A model generated the notes under the pieces. The model ran no database searches, was not told the origin of the DNA, and saw only the letters and a list, made by a program, of their open reading frames with translations. Positions 45,801 to 56,772 of a DNA stretch of 64,000 nucleotides are shown here, one piece after another; positions within the stretch are counted from its first letter, which is position 1; each line of letters starts with the position of its first letter. The position numbers and the translations under genes were made by a program. The stretch comes from Triglochin maritima. Lineage: Eukaryota; Streptophyta; Magnoliopsida; Alismatales; Juncaginaceae. The stretch covers positions 7,625,001-7,689,000 of the forward strand of contig OY821771.1 of assembly GCA_963682175.1 (NCBI GenBank). The letters are read 5' to 3'.

Positions 45801-46082
45801 ATCACCACTCAGGAACCCATGAAGATGTTTTGTGACAATAATGTTGCGCGACATATCGCTATGAATCCTGTCTTCCATGAAAGGACCAAACACATAGAAG
45901 TCGATTGTCACTTTATTAGAGAAAAAATACAATCAAAACAAATAGAGGTTCCCTATGTCCCAAGCAAAGATCAGTTAGGCGATATCTTCACTAAAGCTCT
46001 AGATCGCAAGACTTTCTCCAACATACTTCACAAGTTAGGATCTATCAATCCATTTCAGACCCAACTTGAGGGGGCGTGTTGA
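42873..46082 (+). CDS. copia pol: protease, integrase, reverse transcriptase, RNase H
   Basis: One uninterrupted frame of about 1070 codons. In order: aspartic protease WIIDTGATDHMTGD (~43000), GAG-pre-integrase with LWHKRMGHPS and an H-H-C-C zinc site (CDVCRFAKQ), integrase core (HSDIWGPAPVES, FRSDNGFEYMS, Glu at NGVSERKN), an acidic Glu/Gly-rich linker, reverse transcriptase (WIYKIKYHSTGKIERYKARL, ... YVDDIILTGN) and RNase H (GYSDGDWAGSHDRRSTSGF, SSAEAEYRAM). All catalytic motifs are present. It seems to lack its own start because it lies in a different frame from gag (position 42873 is TTG). Confidence 0.95.
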   Translation: MQNTPPATGNYAGITNLPNFNAFSEITSKSQNKPWIIDTGATDHMTGDPTLLSNIKQNLKLLNNFVTVANGSKVQIKGIGKTNLVNNTSDNVLFVPNLDANLVSVAKLTKNLNCNVIFTPNDIIFQDRITRRMIGKGILSNGLYILETKKKVLHTRTVDNHILWHKRMGHPSSNVLHSLFPVFKNELLCDVCRFAKQSRLPFQNSSTKTHSLFELIHSDIWGPAPVESYNGFRYFISFIDDFSRATWIYLLKNKSDTYSVFCEFLRYIENMFDAKIRVFRSDNGFEYMSNSFQKKLRQKGIFHQTSCINTPQQNGVSERKNRHLLNVTRSLLFQNNVSKTFWSDAILTATYIINRLPSPTTNYKKPLEILYNKKNSIEHLRIFGCTCFVLKKREDKFDQNSIKCIFLGYSFSKKGYKCYDPNNKKTYVSRDVTFFESIPFFHKPGQEEHTSSVSVPHTDLPPTTSPTTEGGENEEGENEDEGGRNGHEGEENEGRGEEPPRRSTRPSHLPTRFNDYFLSHTKYPVQNSKYPIQNFLSYQKISQQHQAFLGNLDTNKEPTHYHEAINDPKWIKAMNDELQALKDNHTWTLVPLQPGIKPVGCRWIYKIKYHSTGKIERYKARLVAKGYTQTYGLDYVETFAPVAKMNTVRVLLSIAVNHGWKLFQMDVKNAFLQGNLEEVYMTPPPGITTCPNQVCKLHKSIYGLKQSPRAWYAKLSLSLLSYGFTKSSADASMFTKHSHNTTIIVLIYVDDIILTGNNNHQITLVKEYLKSKFDIKDLGYLKYFLGIEIAYSKKGLFLSQRKYTLDLLEETKKLGSKPSNTPIEINKKIGPTDGNPLSDIGQFQRLVGKLIYLTVTRPDITYAVSQISQFMHAPHTQHLDLVKRILCYLKGTPGQGLWMRPNNSNSITGYSDGDWAGSHDRRSTSGFCTFVGGNLVTWRSKKQNVVARSSAEAEYRAMASTTSELIWLSQLLRDMKITTQEPMKMFCDNNVARHIAMNPVFHERTKHIEVDCHFIREKIQSKQIEVPYVPSKDQLGDIFTKALDRKTFSNILHKLGSINPFQTQLEGAC
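46063..46076 (+). promoter_or_regulatory. Polypurine tract
   Basis: CAACTTGAGGGGGCG immediately before the 3' LTR; the standard plus-strand priming site of copia elements. Confidence 0.85.
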
Positions 46083-46346
46083 AGATATCAAAAGTTGAAG
46101 ACATCAAAAGTTGAAGACAATAAATGCTTACCGTTGAACATTGAAGGTGGAGGAAGGCCCAATGCTTGACCAATCCAGTCCCCAAACAAACGATTGAGAT
46201 CCCCAAGTATCAAATAAATGTATACTAACGGATAGATCTTTGTATATATATACTCATGTATTCAAACATCAAAATACACAGAAAAATATCAAATAAAACA
46301 TCTTCCTTCTTCCCAATTCCTACACCTTCCGACCACCTTCTTAACA
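46077..46346 (+). repeat. 3' LTR of copia element
   Basis: 270 bp. Relative to the 5' LTR it carries an extra tandem copy of AAGACATCAAAAGTTG near its start. Confidence 0.96.
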
Positions 46347-49300
46347 CAAACAGTAATAACGTATATCAAATTAGACATCATGTGAGTTGTAACATAATCT
46401 TGCCACATGAATAATTAAATACATCGTATATAAAATCATCAAAAGTTTAATATAAGTCATTAATTAAAGTTAATAAACATCCAGCATATCAGAAAAATAA
46501 TTACAACACGTAACACATACATTACATAGTAGGAAAATTGGGGATATGAATTGGAAATAAGAAAGTTGATGGGAACAATTTGGGAATAAATTCCTGTGTT
46601 TTGCAAAACACTGGTCTGAGTTGGTGTTTTGCAAAACTCAAATTACAAGCTAAAAAAGCAACCTAAAACTCAAAACTCAACTTTAAGAAAAATTGTTTTA
46701 GTTTTGAGGTTTACAAAAATTCAAAACTTACCCATCAATTTAAAAAGAGATTAAGAAATAAATAAACTATGATATCATAGAGAATATTTTATGGTTTGAT
46801 TGAATATTGCATAACCCATTAACATTATTGAATATTGAATATATTTAGAGTGACTTAGAGTCAAACGAGGAGTCATTGAAATCAAGTTTTAGAGGGTTTC
46901 AGGTACAGTACCAAAATGAATTGGAATCAAACCCTATTGACAACCCGAGTCAAAATTGACAACCCTATTGACACCGATCACACTTAGAAGTCATGACACT
47001 ATCCATTTCCTCCGAACTAATTACACCTAAAGAAGCAATAGTTCTCAACCCACCGATTTACTTAATTGAGCAAATGGAGAATGCAACATTAAAAAGACCA
47101 AACCAACTTAAAAAAGAGTTTCCTCACATACAATTGAGCATTCCATTTCCACAACAGCACCAAAACCAAACCACAAGAGGAAGAAGATCAAATTAGCTGA
47201 CCTCCGCATTGGCAATCTCGCTATCCCCAACAAACACCTCAAGCGGAGAAGAGCGGGTCCCACCGTGACAACCATACACGGGGGAGTTTCTCTTGTTCTT
47301 GGCTCTCTCAATGACGCCGAACATGATGGTGTCCTCCTGCTTCGCGAGAGGGTCACCACCTCCGGTGGGTTCCTGTTGGCGGTTGTACTGAAGAGGAGGA
47401 GGAAGAGGAAGAGAAGAGCCAGAAGATGGGAGGTGGAGGAGAAGGGAAGGAGTGCCATGTGACAACACGGAAAATGAACAGTTGAACAAACACATTAAAA
47501 TTTGGTGGAAAATAAATCTCCATACATGTGGTATTTTCCACCAAATAACTCCTGTTATGTGTCTAAATCTATCCGAACTAATCGAAGTATTTGGTGGAAA
47601 ATAGAACATTAAAATTGATACATAAATTTAATATAAAATAACAAAATCATAATACTTATTGTAAAAATAGCTCCACATTGGCTAATTTAAGGATGTGTCT
47701 TGGTGTTTTAAGTCATATAGTAATGCGAGTTTTCTCATCTACAAGCTAGATTTAAGGCGATGATTCCACTTGTCCCGCACAATGCTTCTCAGCTTCTGGC
47801 CCATGTTGTGTTTGGGTTATGTGGTTAGAACTTAGAATACATTGTACTTTTACAACAATTACATTTTAATAAGGGTAGGTCAAGATATACAGAGACATTG
47901 AGTCCCTTAAATCTTTTGCAAATAATCACACCCTAACAATTTTTGTGGTCCCTCAAATGTAGAAAACGTATACGGTGATGACCGAGATCACAACAACTAA
48001 ATACCTGCTGAAGTAGGAGTAGAACGTGGACTAAGAATACTTATTCCTCCATTTTACCATCCGACCAAACCCTACAAAACAGATTAGATATGTACTAGTA
48101 CTGGATGCTGTTGAATTCATAATTTAAAATCAATAACTACTTTGTCAAAACGTTTCAAACTTTATTATACATTCTGCGATTTTGCAAGATTGGGTTGGGC
48201 GAGGATAATTAGACTAGCATTTCGGTACAATTCTAAAATTTTACCCCAGTAGCACTTTTCTTATATGGCAGACAGAAAATATGAGGGTAACTAAACTATA
48301 TAAAACTATATTGATCGGACACCAGCGAATTGGATCACAGTTGTGTTAACAATACAGACGCCAATATCAAGCCCCTTGATGCAGCTCATGATGAGCAAGG
48401 AACGGGAACCAATGAAGTATTAGTATGTGGTGCAAATGCAAACAAAGCTGCCAATTGGATGGACTAGGTGATTGGCCATAGACTCAATACCAGGCTTGAG
48501 TAGACTAGGTGATGGGTCCAATTCATGAATTTGGGTCCAATTCTGAGGCAAACTTGATCGAGTAGATTCTCTGGACTCTACCCTAATGGATCAATTTTGG
48601 AGCTCAGATATACTTGGTTCAGTTTTGTATAGGGTCGAATTCGGTTAGCATGACTTGTAAATATTCTATATGAGTTTGTATAGGCATTCTGTCCAATTAC
48701 TTGAGAGGATTTGAGGGATCGGGGGGAAATGCATATTGCATTCAAGTCTCTGGCGGTTACGAATTTGGATATAAATCAAATTCGGTTTCCTCTCATGATA
48801 CACATGTTGAATCTCTGGCAATTGTTGTTCCTCGAATCGTTGATCAATCTTTGTAAGGTTTCACTCTGCTTTCGTTGTTTGTCGGCTCTAGTGTACGCCT
48901 GCCCAACAAAGAGACTATTCTATCATGAGAGTAAAGCGTCAGACTCAGTGCACTGATATGTGAGGACAATATTTTCTCTAAGACAAGTCGTGAATCGACG
49001 ACTCGGTTGAAATGTCCTTCTGATCACTGTTTCTTTTGTTGTTGTTTGTTTCCTAAACATGATATTGTTTGTTGGTTTTGTCTGAATTATGTTGTATTTT
49101 TATTCGACACTTGTAAGCTTATGTTTAACATGAAAAAATTTGTTAATATTACAACAATTTCCACATCTGAGCTCCTGAAACCTATTGTTTCGGCTCTCAA
49201 GCCATATCATTTTTTCCACGCAAGATGTAGGCTTGTAGCTTGTAGGCCCATCTTTATTTGGAAATAAAACCAAACAATTAGGTGTTTGAAAACTAATACG

Positions 49301-50081
49301 AAACGAGTACTAACCGTATATATACTACCAAAATCATCCTATAACACATATTGTATTTTTTAATACGAATTATCCAATTAGCTCCAAATCACTCGGTAAT
49401 ATCACACTAACGATAGGTAACCTTTCCCTTCTTACATTAGAGAACTATTTCCTAATCAGCTAATTTCTTTACCACAAACATAAGCTTAGATATGCTCAAT
49501 TAAACAAATAATAATATTATTAGAAAATCAACATGAAAACACGCGATCCATGTTTTATTTGACAACAAAAAATAAAACAAACCATGACAAGATAAATATG
49601 AGTCAGAGAATTCACTTGCCCTAATGTCTAATTCTTTGAATCACGACTCCAGCATACACACCAAGTTTCTGTCGTTTCTCCCTCTCTCCTTTTCTCCTGT
49701 TTCTTTTCCTATACCCCATCGCTCCTTTTTTTATTTTTTATTTTCTATTCCTCTCTCGTTCCTCTCGTATTCACACGGAGGATCAACTCTCAACCACCAT
49801 ATTTGTGCACACGATATGTAATCCAATGTTGAACTAACACCTAAAACAATCTTCTAGTTATTTAACACTTTGCAAAGTCAAAGTTCACGAAAAAATGCTA
49901 CTTTAATTTATTTTTTGAACTACTAAACTTCCTCCATGAATTACTTAAATTGTCTGGGCTAATTACCATGTTGTCATTCTCTCATTTTTATTTATTTCTT
50001 CTCCCAATAGACTCTCATATGTTCCTACTACAACAAAAAATAACCATGAAAAATAAAATCGTAGTAAGAATGCGGTGGTGG

Positions 50082-50119
50082 CAGGGGGCGGCAGCCCCTG
50101 CGGGGGACGCTAGTCCCCC
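50082..50119. other. Two adjacent GC-rich hairpins
   Basis: CAGGGG...CCCCTG (50082-50087 / 50095-50100), followed immediately by GGGGGAC-GCTA-GTCCCCC (50102-50119), in otherwise AT-rich DNA and followed by a C run. Possibly a transposon terminus. Confidence 0.7.
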
Positions 50120-50314
50120 CCCCCCAAACGAGCGAGCAAATGGAGCACGCTTTGCGGACGCATTTTGTTTCGAGACTCTATTATTATACTTCGGATATTG
50201 ATCCGTTTACCCGATTATTTACGGTTGTGTTTTTTTCTCACTTTGTCACCACCGAAATCTTGTAACTGAATCTGAAATGATTTGAAATCATACTATATAT
50301 GTATATAAAAAATG

Positions 50315-50365
50315 GGAGCGTCTGACTAGGACGCCTCCCTTGGGGGGCGTTTTTTCAGACGCTCC
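50315..50365. other. GGAGCGTCTG...CAGACGCTCC hairpin
   Basis: 10-bp perfect arms (50315-50324, 50356-50365) enclose a second GACGCC/GGGGCGT inverted repeat. Related to the hairpins at 27402 and 29050. Confidence 0.7.
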
Positions 50366-51634
50366 AGCCAAATTTTTTTAAGATAACTAATCCTGCCAGA
50401 TTAAGACATTTTCTTAGTGTTGGTACTGGTAGAGCGAGGAAAACTGAGACATAATTCTTATTTTAATATACGAGACGAAATTAGTATTAAATTGAATCGG
50501 AATAGTAAAATGGAATAATAATTTTCTTTATTTTTTTATAGAAAAAAAGTAGATGTACATTTTATCGATGAGTATCTCTGGTTACCTATTAAAACCGCGG
50601 TCATTTCATTAGTACCATAAAACTATAAGTACCTTGATATCTGCGTTGATATGATAACCACTATATTTCTAACTCTAACTCCAAGGCACACCCAACAGCT
50701 GAGGTTGTATCTCAAATCTTACGTCAAGATCAAAGATTTGCCCACTAGACTATTCTTAATTTATTTGGATATCATGAAATAATAGTATCTTCTTAGAATA
50801 ATGAAATGAAATTTTTAAAAAGTGTTCGTTATGAGGACTTGAACCGTGTTCAACCCATTTAATATTACAAGTCTTAATTTTTTTAAAAATAAGAATCATC
50901 TATTCTACTGTACCATAATTAGAATGTGAGCTACTATATTCAAGGTTCAATCCCTGGCAGGATATGCTCCCTAGAATTTTGAAAAAAAATTGCCTATGCA
51001 TGCTGGTTTCCGAAGAATTACAAGCGGCTTTTATTTTCAGCTCCCTTGTATTTTGACTTTTCTTGATTTTTGACTCCCTTATCTTTCGATTTTTCTACAT
51101 TTTTACTCTTTAGATTTTGACACACTTAGATTTTCACTGCTTGATTCGACCCTTTTACGACTGCTAACTTGAATCGTACGTAGCACTATTCTTGATCCCT
51201 GACTTATTGTTTTGAAATAAAAATCAAACAATTAGACTAGCCCAAGTTGAATTTCTCTCATTCTTATTCTTGAAATTGAAATTGTGAACACCAATAATGC
51301 AAAAGTCATGTCCTAATCCTATAATTATATCACTTACTCCTTCACAATTTTTTAATAACAAATAGCTGAAATAATTTAGTGACATTTCCAAGAAAGACCT
51401 ACCACAGTCATTAGCAGCACGCCTACAAGGCACGCAGCATGCCATATTCTGGTTCCTCACAAGAAGAAGAGTTGGTGATTCCCCTGAGTTATATTTTTCT
51501 TCCATTCTCCGACTAACCATGGTCAAGTTACACCTACCCACGTAACCTTGCTTTCCTAATTGGGGTTAAGTTAACCATGACTTGTTGGGCACATGGCATG
51601 TCCATAAACCAATCAACATGTTAGTAGCCATCAC

Positions 51635-51641
51635 TATATAT
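51635..51641 (+). promoter_or_regulatory. TATA box of CCR-like gene
   Basis: CTATATATT, about 78 bp before the ATG at 51716. Confidence 0.55.
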
Positions 51642-51715
51642 TGCAAGATATGTGACCATCTTCCTCACCGAATCATCTCTCCAATAGTCTTGCACAAAAA
51701 AAGTTGGGTTTGGCT

Positions 51716-54700
51716 ATGGATGATCAAATTGGTAGCTTTCCGCTTCCTGGTGACCGGACGGTGTGTGTCACCGGAGCTGGTGGGTTCGTTGCGTCGTGGA
51801 TTGTGAAGCTTCTCCTTCATAAAGGTTACACTGTACGAGGAACAGTGAGAGATCCAGGTTATATAACTCTTGTGTGCTTACTATGAACGACAAATTGAGT
51901 TAATTGAGTTGGTGACTTTATAACCATATTAATCTCACCCCTTGTAGTTGTTATAAAATTTGTGTGTTTACGTTAGACTTGGGTGTAGGGGTGAAACTTT
52001 GTGTCCGAAATCCGTCAATCCGACCGATTCCGTATTCGAAATCAAAAAAATTATCCGAGAAAAAAAAATCCGCAACCGAATTTGTATTCGGATATAAACA
52101 TCCGTAAAAAAACGAAGCGAATATGGATATTGGTACATCCGATTCGAATAATATCCGGTTCGTATTTTATATGCACGTATAAATAAAAATAAAAAATATA
52201 TACAATATATATGAATTAAATTATGTTATTTATATTATATTTAATATTTTTTCATGTAGGCAGAAAATAAAGGCTGAAATTTATTCTTGTTTAGATCAAT
52301 CAAAAAATGTTTTTAAGTCTATTCGGATTTTTTAACGAATTCAGATATCCTAATTCGGAATGGATTTTAAACTTAATTCGGATGCGAATTTATTCGAATT
52401 CGGATCCGAATTCGACGGATACGAATTCGGATTCCTTTCTCATACATTCGGTCGGATTCGAATTCAGATTCGGATTCGAGAAAAAAAAACGGATACGAAT
52501 TCGGATACTGGCAGATCCGTTTCGTATCCGCTCCGTTTTCACCCCTACTTGGGTGTCGTACCGTGCCGAGACGGTGTGACCAGCCCCTTGGGTCCTGCAC
52601 GACCCATGCGTGGGCTGGGCCCTGCTGACCCAGTTGACTAGGCCTGTATTTTGTTGGGCCCGGTCCGTCCCGTTTCCTAAGTCTAGTTTACATTCACTTT
52701 AATAATATAATGGTAATATTTAAAGAAAAAACTCCCGGGTCTCCATAACTCAATATAGTCATTTTGATGCCATGGACATCCTTCCATTTGAAACGGACTT
52801 AGAATTATATATGCAATTTTAACAATATTTTTAGTCCGATGCTCCTCTTGTACTTCTTATGATGTCCAAATGGTAAGATGTTATATTCAGTTTAGCCGAG
52901 GTTGAATTTATTCCAAATCAAATTAAGGTAAAATGTATAATAAAATAGTACTTCGATTTTTTGGTCAAATTGCAAGGGTTTTAAGACATTGTAGTATTTG
53001 CAATATACTATTAAGTACAATATTTTGAATAAAATAAAATAGAAAGTGCCACCAAAAATCACATTATTTTTGAATTCAGATACAATTAGAAAAACTACAC
53101 TCTTATAACTCCTAGTGCCTATAGTAGCTTTTGTATCTTCAAAATTTACTGCATAAAGCCATTTATTCCATTTTTGTAATTTATATTGTGTTGTTTTGAG
53201 TCTTACAGATGATCCCAAGAACAACCATTTGAAGGAGCTGGAAGGAGCAAAGGAGAGACTGATCCTCTACAAAGCTGATATCCTAAATTCCGAAAGCCTC
53301 CGAGCCGCCATAAATGGCTGCGACGGCGTGTTTCATACAGCCTCACCTATCAGTGAAGTTCCGGTGAGTTTTAATGGACTAGGGATTTTCATTAAACTAG
53401 CTAGGAAACTGAAAACAAATATCACGTCTATGTTATATATACTTAAATATAAATTTTGAATATTATATAATTGTAATGGTCCTTGGAATATGTCAATACG
53501 AGAAATAATTGAATACCTTGGTATCAAACTTAACTAACCAAATACATGTCAACTTGACGTTATGCTCGAATATATGAAGGTCAAGTTACGGGAAGACATC
53601 AAGAGCACTTACTAAAGTGCTAGTATTTTTTATAAATTGGAGATATGTAGAATATATATACAATAAACCAGTGAACCGTGGGTTCAAATTAGTAAAACTA
53701 AGCCTGCTTGTATTTCTCATGAACCGCTCGTTGTATGATAAAGCTGACAATGGGATTTGATATACCATATGGAGTTCTGGCAGTATTGATAAAAAATCAA
53801 ATGATTTCACGATATTGTAAAAAATACATGATCTTGAAGAAAATGACTAAATTTTGAATTTAATTCATGTTCATTTTAACATGTGATACAATATTACTCA
53901 AAATACTTAATATGATTGTTCCCTTAAATAACATTACAATTTAAAATGTATTTGACGTTTTTGCACAAGTGGGACAACAAAAAAAATCCGGGCTCATTGT
54001 AGACAAAATAAACCAGTAAATATGTATGCAATAAACCAGGAATATATGTTTTGTATGTGAAAACGATGGTTGCTCCAAACTTATCAAACCACTACTCAGT
54101 ACATACAATATTAATGTGTTACTATCATTATACATTGCAATAACGTGCGGTCAATGCGTGGTGCGTCAATCAAGAAAGAAATAAAATGTTATGCATTAAT
54201 TAGGTCCTATCATCTTGCTTGACTATGCACCTGTTTGTAGGTCATACACTCCGACTATCTTCTGGGTGTCCAAATCAAAAATAGTATGTATACAAAAGAG
54301 AATGCATGATTGATATTATGTTGAGCTTAAACGTGACTCCAAAAAATAGAAATCCCTGATGTATACTACTTAACACTTATTAATTTATTATTTATGATGA
54401 TAATAAACACCTTAATTAGGTGCATGAAGCAATTGCATTCATTAATCATGCAGGCGGTGATAGAGCCGGTGGTGGAAGGAACAAAGAATGTCATAACAGC
54501 GGCGGCGGAAGCACGCGTCCGTCGGGTAGTTTTCACATCTTCAATTGGGACAGTCTATATGGACCCAAATAGAGACCCAGGCAAGGTATAAAGCAAATTT
54601 ATTTGAGTCGATTACTGTACCATATTCAAAATTCCAATTAAGTACTCCGCAATATGGCCGTGGATTGGATTTTGAACATGAATTCAATTGACCAACATGA

Positions 54701-56344
54701 GTCCCATCCCATGGACCATATTAAATAGGTCAACTTCCTCTCACACCAGGACAAACTCCTCATTTGTTAGTTATTTTAGGGGTTTTGCATATTTACTTTC
54801 AATTACATAGCTTTTGCATCATCACCCTTTTTCTTCATCGTATTTATATTGACAACCTCCAATTTGATGCAATTACGCCAAACTTGTATCGTTGTGGACT
54901 TGTGGTAGTACGATGAAAATCATAAAGTTGTATATACATTTTCAATAAAATCAAGACAAAATAAATTCCATTCCTTAATATAATACTAATGCTTTCAATA
55001 ACAAAATGGAGCTAAAAACTTTTTCACGTTAACCATGTAGGTGGTAGACGAGTCATGCTGGAGCGACCTCGACTACTGCAAGGAGACCAACAACTGGTAC
55101 TGCTACGCCAAGACGATCGGGGAACGGACGGCATGGGACATGGCCGGAACGCTTGGATTAGACCTGGTGGTCGTGAACCCGGTGCTGGTGGTGGGGCCAC
55201 TCCTCCAGCCCACCATGAACGCCAGCACCCTTCACATTCTCAAGTACCTCAATGGATCGGCAAAGACCTACGCTAACTCCGTCCAAGCCTACGTTCATGT
55301 TTACGATGTTGCGGAGGTGCACATAGCCGTGTTCGAGTCGCCAAAGGCAAACGGGAGGTATATTTGCGCTGAGAGCGTGCTTCACCGCGAAGAGGTTGTT
55401 GAGATTCTTCGGCTGCTCTTCCCGGAGTATCCAGTGCCGACTAGGTAATATTGTTCTTTGTCTCTCTATATTGCACATCATAATTCTCATTTAAACATGA
55501 TTTAATGGTCGGACATTATGAAGTATATTTACAAATTTTCGGATAGAACCCAAAACTAGTTAGCTTGCTGTGGATCATCATCTTGGGGTTTCGTTGCTCC
55601 TAAATTAATTCTTCAATTGGATCTACGATCGATGCCATGATATATTAAATAGATCACGGTTTGAGTTATGTACAGATTACAACGTGTTACGTAATGTCTA
55701 ATTTTCTAATGAGGTGTACTCATTAATTTTGAGTTATACGTGGGATTTAAATAATTTTTTCCGTTGTTAAATAAAATTTGAAATATATATTATTTTTGAA
55801 AATTTATAACACATTAAAGTTACATCATTTTGCATTATATATTACCACATTTTTTTGAACATGTGTATATCTATCAATGTAATAATTAGTAATAATATAC
55901 TTTTGAGTTGATTTTGTGTAACAATGTAATAAAATGATGCAATTTGTTGTGGATTTTTATGAATTAAAAGTGGAAAGTAATGAGACTCTGTGCACATTAT
56001 CTTAAATGAGGAATATTACGTCATTGGGAAAAAAAAGCTTATGATCGAAATTAATGAGTACTTTCATTAGAAACTATATATACATAACATGCACGGATAT
56101 ATTATGAATTAAAATCATTAGAGCCATGTGATCAATGTACCTGTTTTAATTCCTTCCTTAACTGTCTAAACTTGTTCTCAATTTCAGGTGCTCAGATGAG
56201 GTGAATCCCAGGGTGAAACCTTACAAGTTGTCTAATCAGAAGATCAAAGACCTGGGTCTTACCTTCAATTCCGTGAAACAAGCACTATATGAAGCTGTTA
56301 AGAGTCTCCAAGAGAAAGGCCATCTTCCACTCATGTCCACTTGA
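51716..56344 (+). CDS. CCR: Cinnamoyl-CoA reductase-like (CCR), 5 exons, 329 aa
   Basis: Exons: 51716-51857, 53209-53363, 54454-54585, 55041-55444, 56188-56344, all GT-AG, giving one 330-codon frame. The 5-exon layout and size are those of plant CCRs. CCR reduces cinnamoyl-CoA esters to aldehydes with NADPH, the entry step of monolignol synthesis, in the cytosol. Motifs: nucleotide-binding [11 protein letters not shown] (~18-28), catalytic Ser near 128-129 in [12 protein letters not shown], Tyr163 and Lys167. The CCR signature KNWYCYGK reads NNWYCYAK here (160-167), two changes, so it may be a CCR-like paralogue rather than the lignin CCR. Start: the first ATG ([20 protein letters not shown]) fits the family. 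Intron 1 holds a MITE. It reads away from the chorismate mutase gene. Confidence 0.92.
51986..52547. mobile_element. hAT-type MITE in CCR intron 1
   Basis: 562 bp, termini TAGGGGTGAAAC / GTTTTCACCCCTA, with a perfect 8-bp target duplication CTTGGGTG (51978-51985, 52548-52555). Its interior is rich in ATTCGGATACGAATTCGG-like strings. It shares the terminal TAGGGGTG with the MITE at 5702. Confidence 0.95.
52556..52680. mobile_element. GGCCC-rich MITE-like fragment in CCR intron 1
   Basis: A GC-rich block (ACCGTGCCGAGACGG ... GGGCTGGGCCCTGC ... GGGCCCGGTCC) directly beside the MITE's right duplication. Resembles GGCCCG-type hAT MITE sequence; no ends defined. Confidence 0.35.
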
Positions 56345-56384
56345 TCATGTTCGGTGTCATGTTTTTTTTATATATCCACGATGT

Positions 56385-56486
56385 AATAAACTAAGTACCA
56401 TATCTATGATGTATCTATGTATCAGACATATTCTAATAAACTAAGTACCATATCTATACATGTATCTATGTATCAGACATATTCTA
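56385..56486 (+). repeat. ~50-bp tandem duplication in CCR 3' UTR
   Basis: Two copies of AATAAACTAAGTACCATATC ... CAGACATATTCT (56385-56434, 56435-56486), each starting with the poly(A) signal AATAAA. A third AATAAA follows near 56497. Confidence 0.85.
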
Positions 56487-56772
56487 ATAATAATGTAATA
56501 AAACAAATATGCTAGTTTGGGGCATCAATTCATTTCCTCTTCCTGCGTAATTCTGAAAACGTGTTCCATTTGATGGTAGGAGAGTAATGAATTAGAACGG
56601 GATTGGGAAAGATCTAACCTTTTCTATTATTTACGCGCGGTAGATAAGATCATCCAACTAATACTGAAGCCTTAACTAATCCATAAACATAATGACTTAT
56701 TATCCCATTCTAACCTATCCTAATCCATAATCATCCCCCTCCTAATTGTGTTTCATGCTAGGTAGAATAGAT

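Larger units (their letters stand above)
41280..46346 (+). mobile_element. Full-length Ty1/copia retrotransposon
   Basis: 5067 bp, flanked by a perfect 5-bp target duplication CAAAC (41275-41279, 46347-46351). LTRs 41280-41539 (260 bp) and 46077-46346 (270 bp) differ by two substitutions, a 16-bp tandem duplication in the 3' LTR and two 3-bp indels, so the insertion is recent. Gag has one nonsense codon and a frame break before pol, while pol is a complete open frame. It lies in the first intron of the chorismate mutase gene, in the opposite orientation. Confidence 0.97.
33951..47458 (-). pseudogene. Chorismate mutase gene, secreted-type N-terminus, 13.5 kb, decayed
   Basis: Chorismate mutase converts chorismate to prephenate for Phe/Tyr synthesis. 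Exons on the minus strand: 47458-47202 (signal-like MALLPFSSTSHLLALLFLF, then QEDTIMFGVIERAK); 40085-40005 (VGRYENPEEIPFFPDKLP); 39913-39797 (FLHPAAAQVNIS ... GDDGDY); 34193-33951 (DRNELNELLTD ... YEDWIIPLTKLVQVEYLLHR, then stop). Splice sites at these edges are good and the joins GAG|GTTGG and CTG|TTCTTG match the family. Exon 1 is 257 nt where a multiple of 3 is needed, so one base is missing between the signal peptide and QEDTIMF. The expected exon with RIHYGK-type catalytic residues was not found. The large introns hold a copia element (41280-46346) and nested hAT elements (34341-38875). It is probably non-functional. Confidence 0.75.
47459..51634. other. Intergenic region between divergent chorismate mutase and CCR-like genes
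   Basis: No protein recognised. 47480-47600 has three ATTTGGTGGAAAATA-type repeats in both orientations. 48700-49260 has short open frames without similarity I can name. Two GC-rich hairpin groups are listed separately. The rest is AT-rich. Confidence 0.4.

Noticed and set aside
47108..47609. Independent small secreted protein gene
   Set aside because: QEDTIMFGVIERAK and the donor joining to VGRYENPEE identify it as exon 1 of the chorismate mutase gene; the long frames are frame-shifted shadows.
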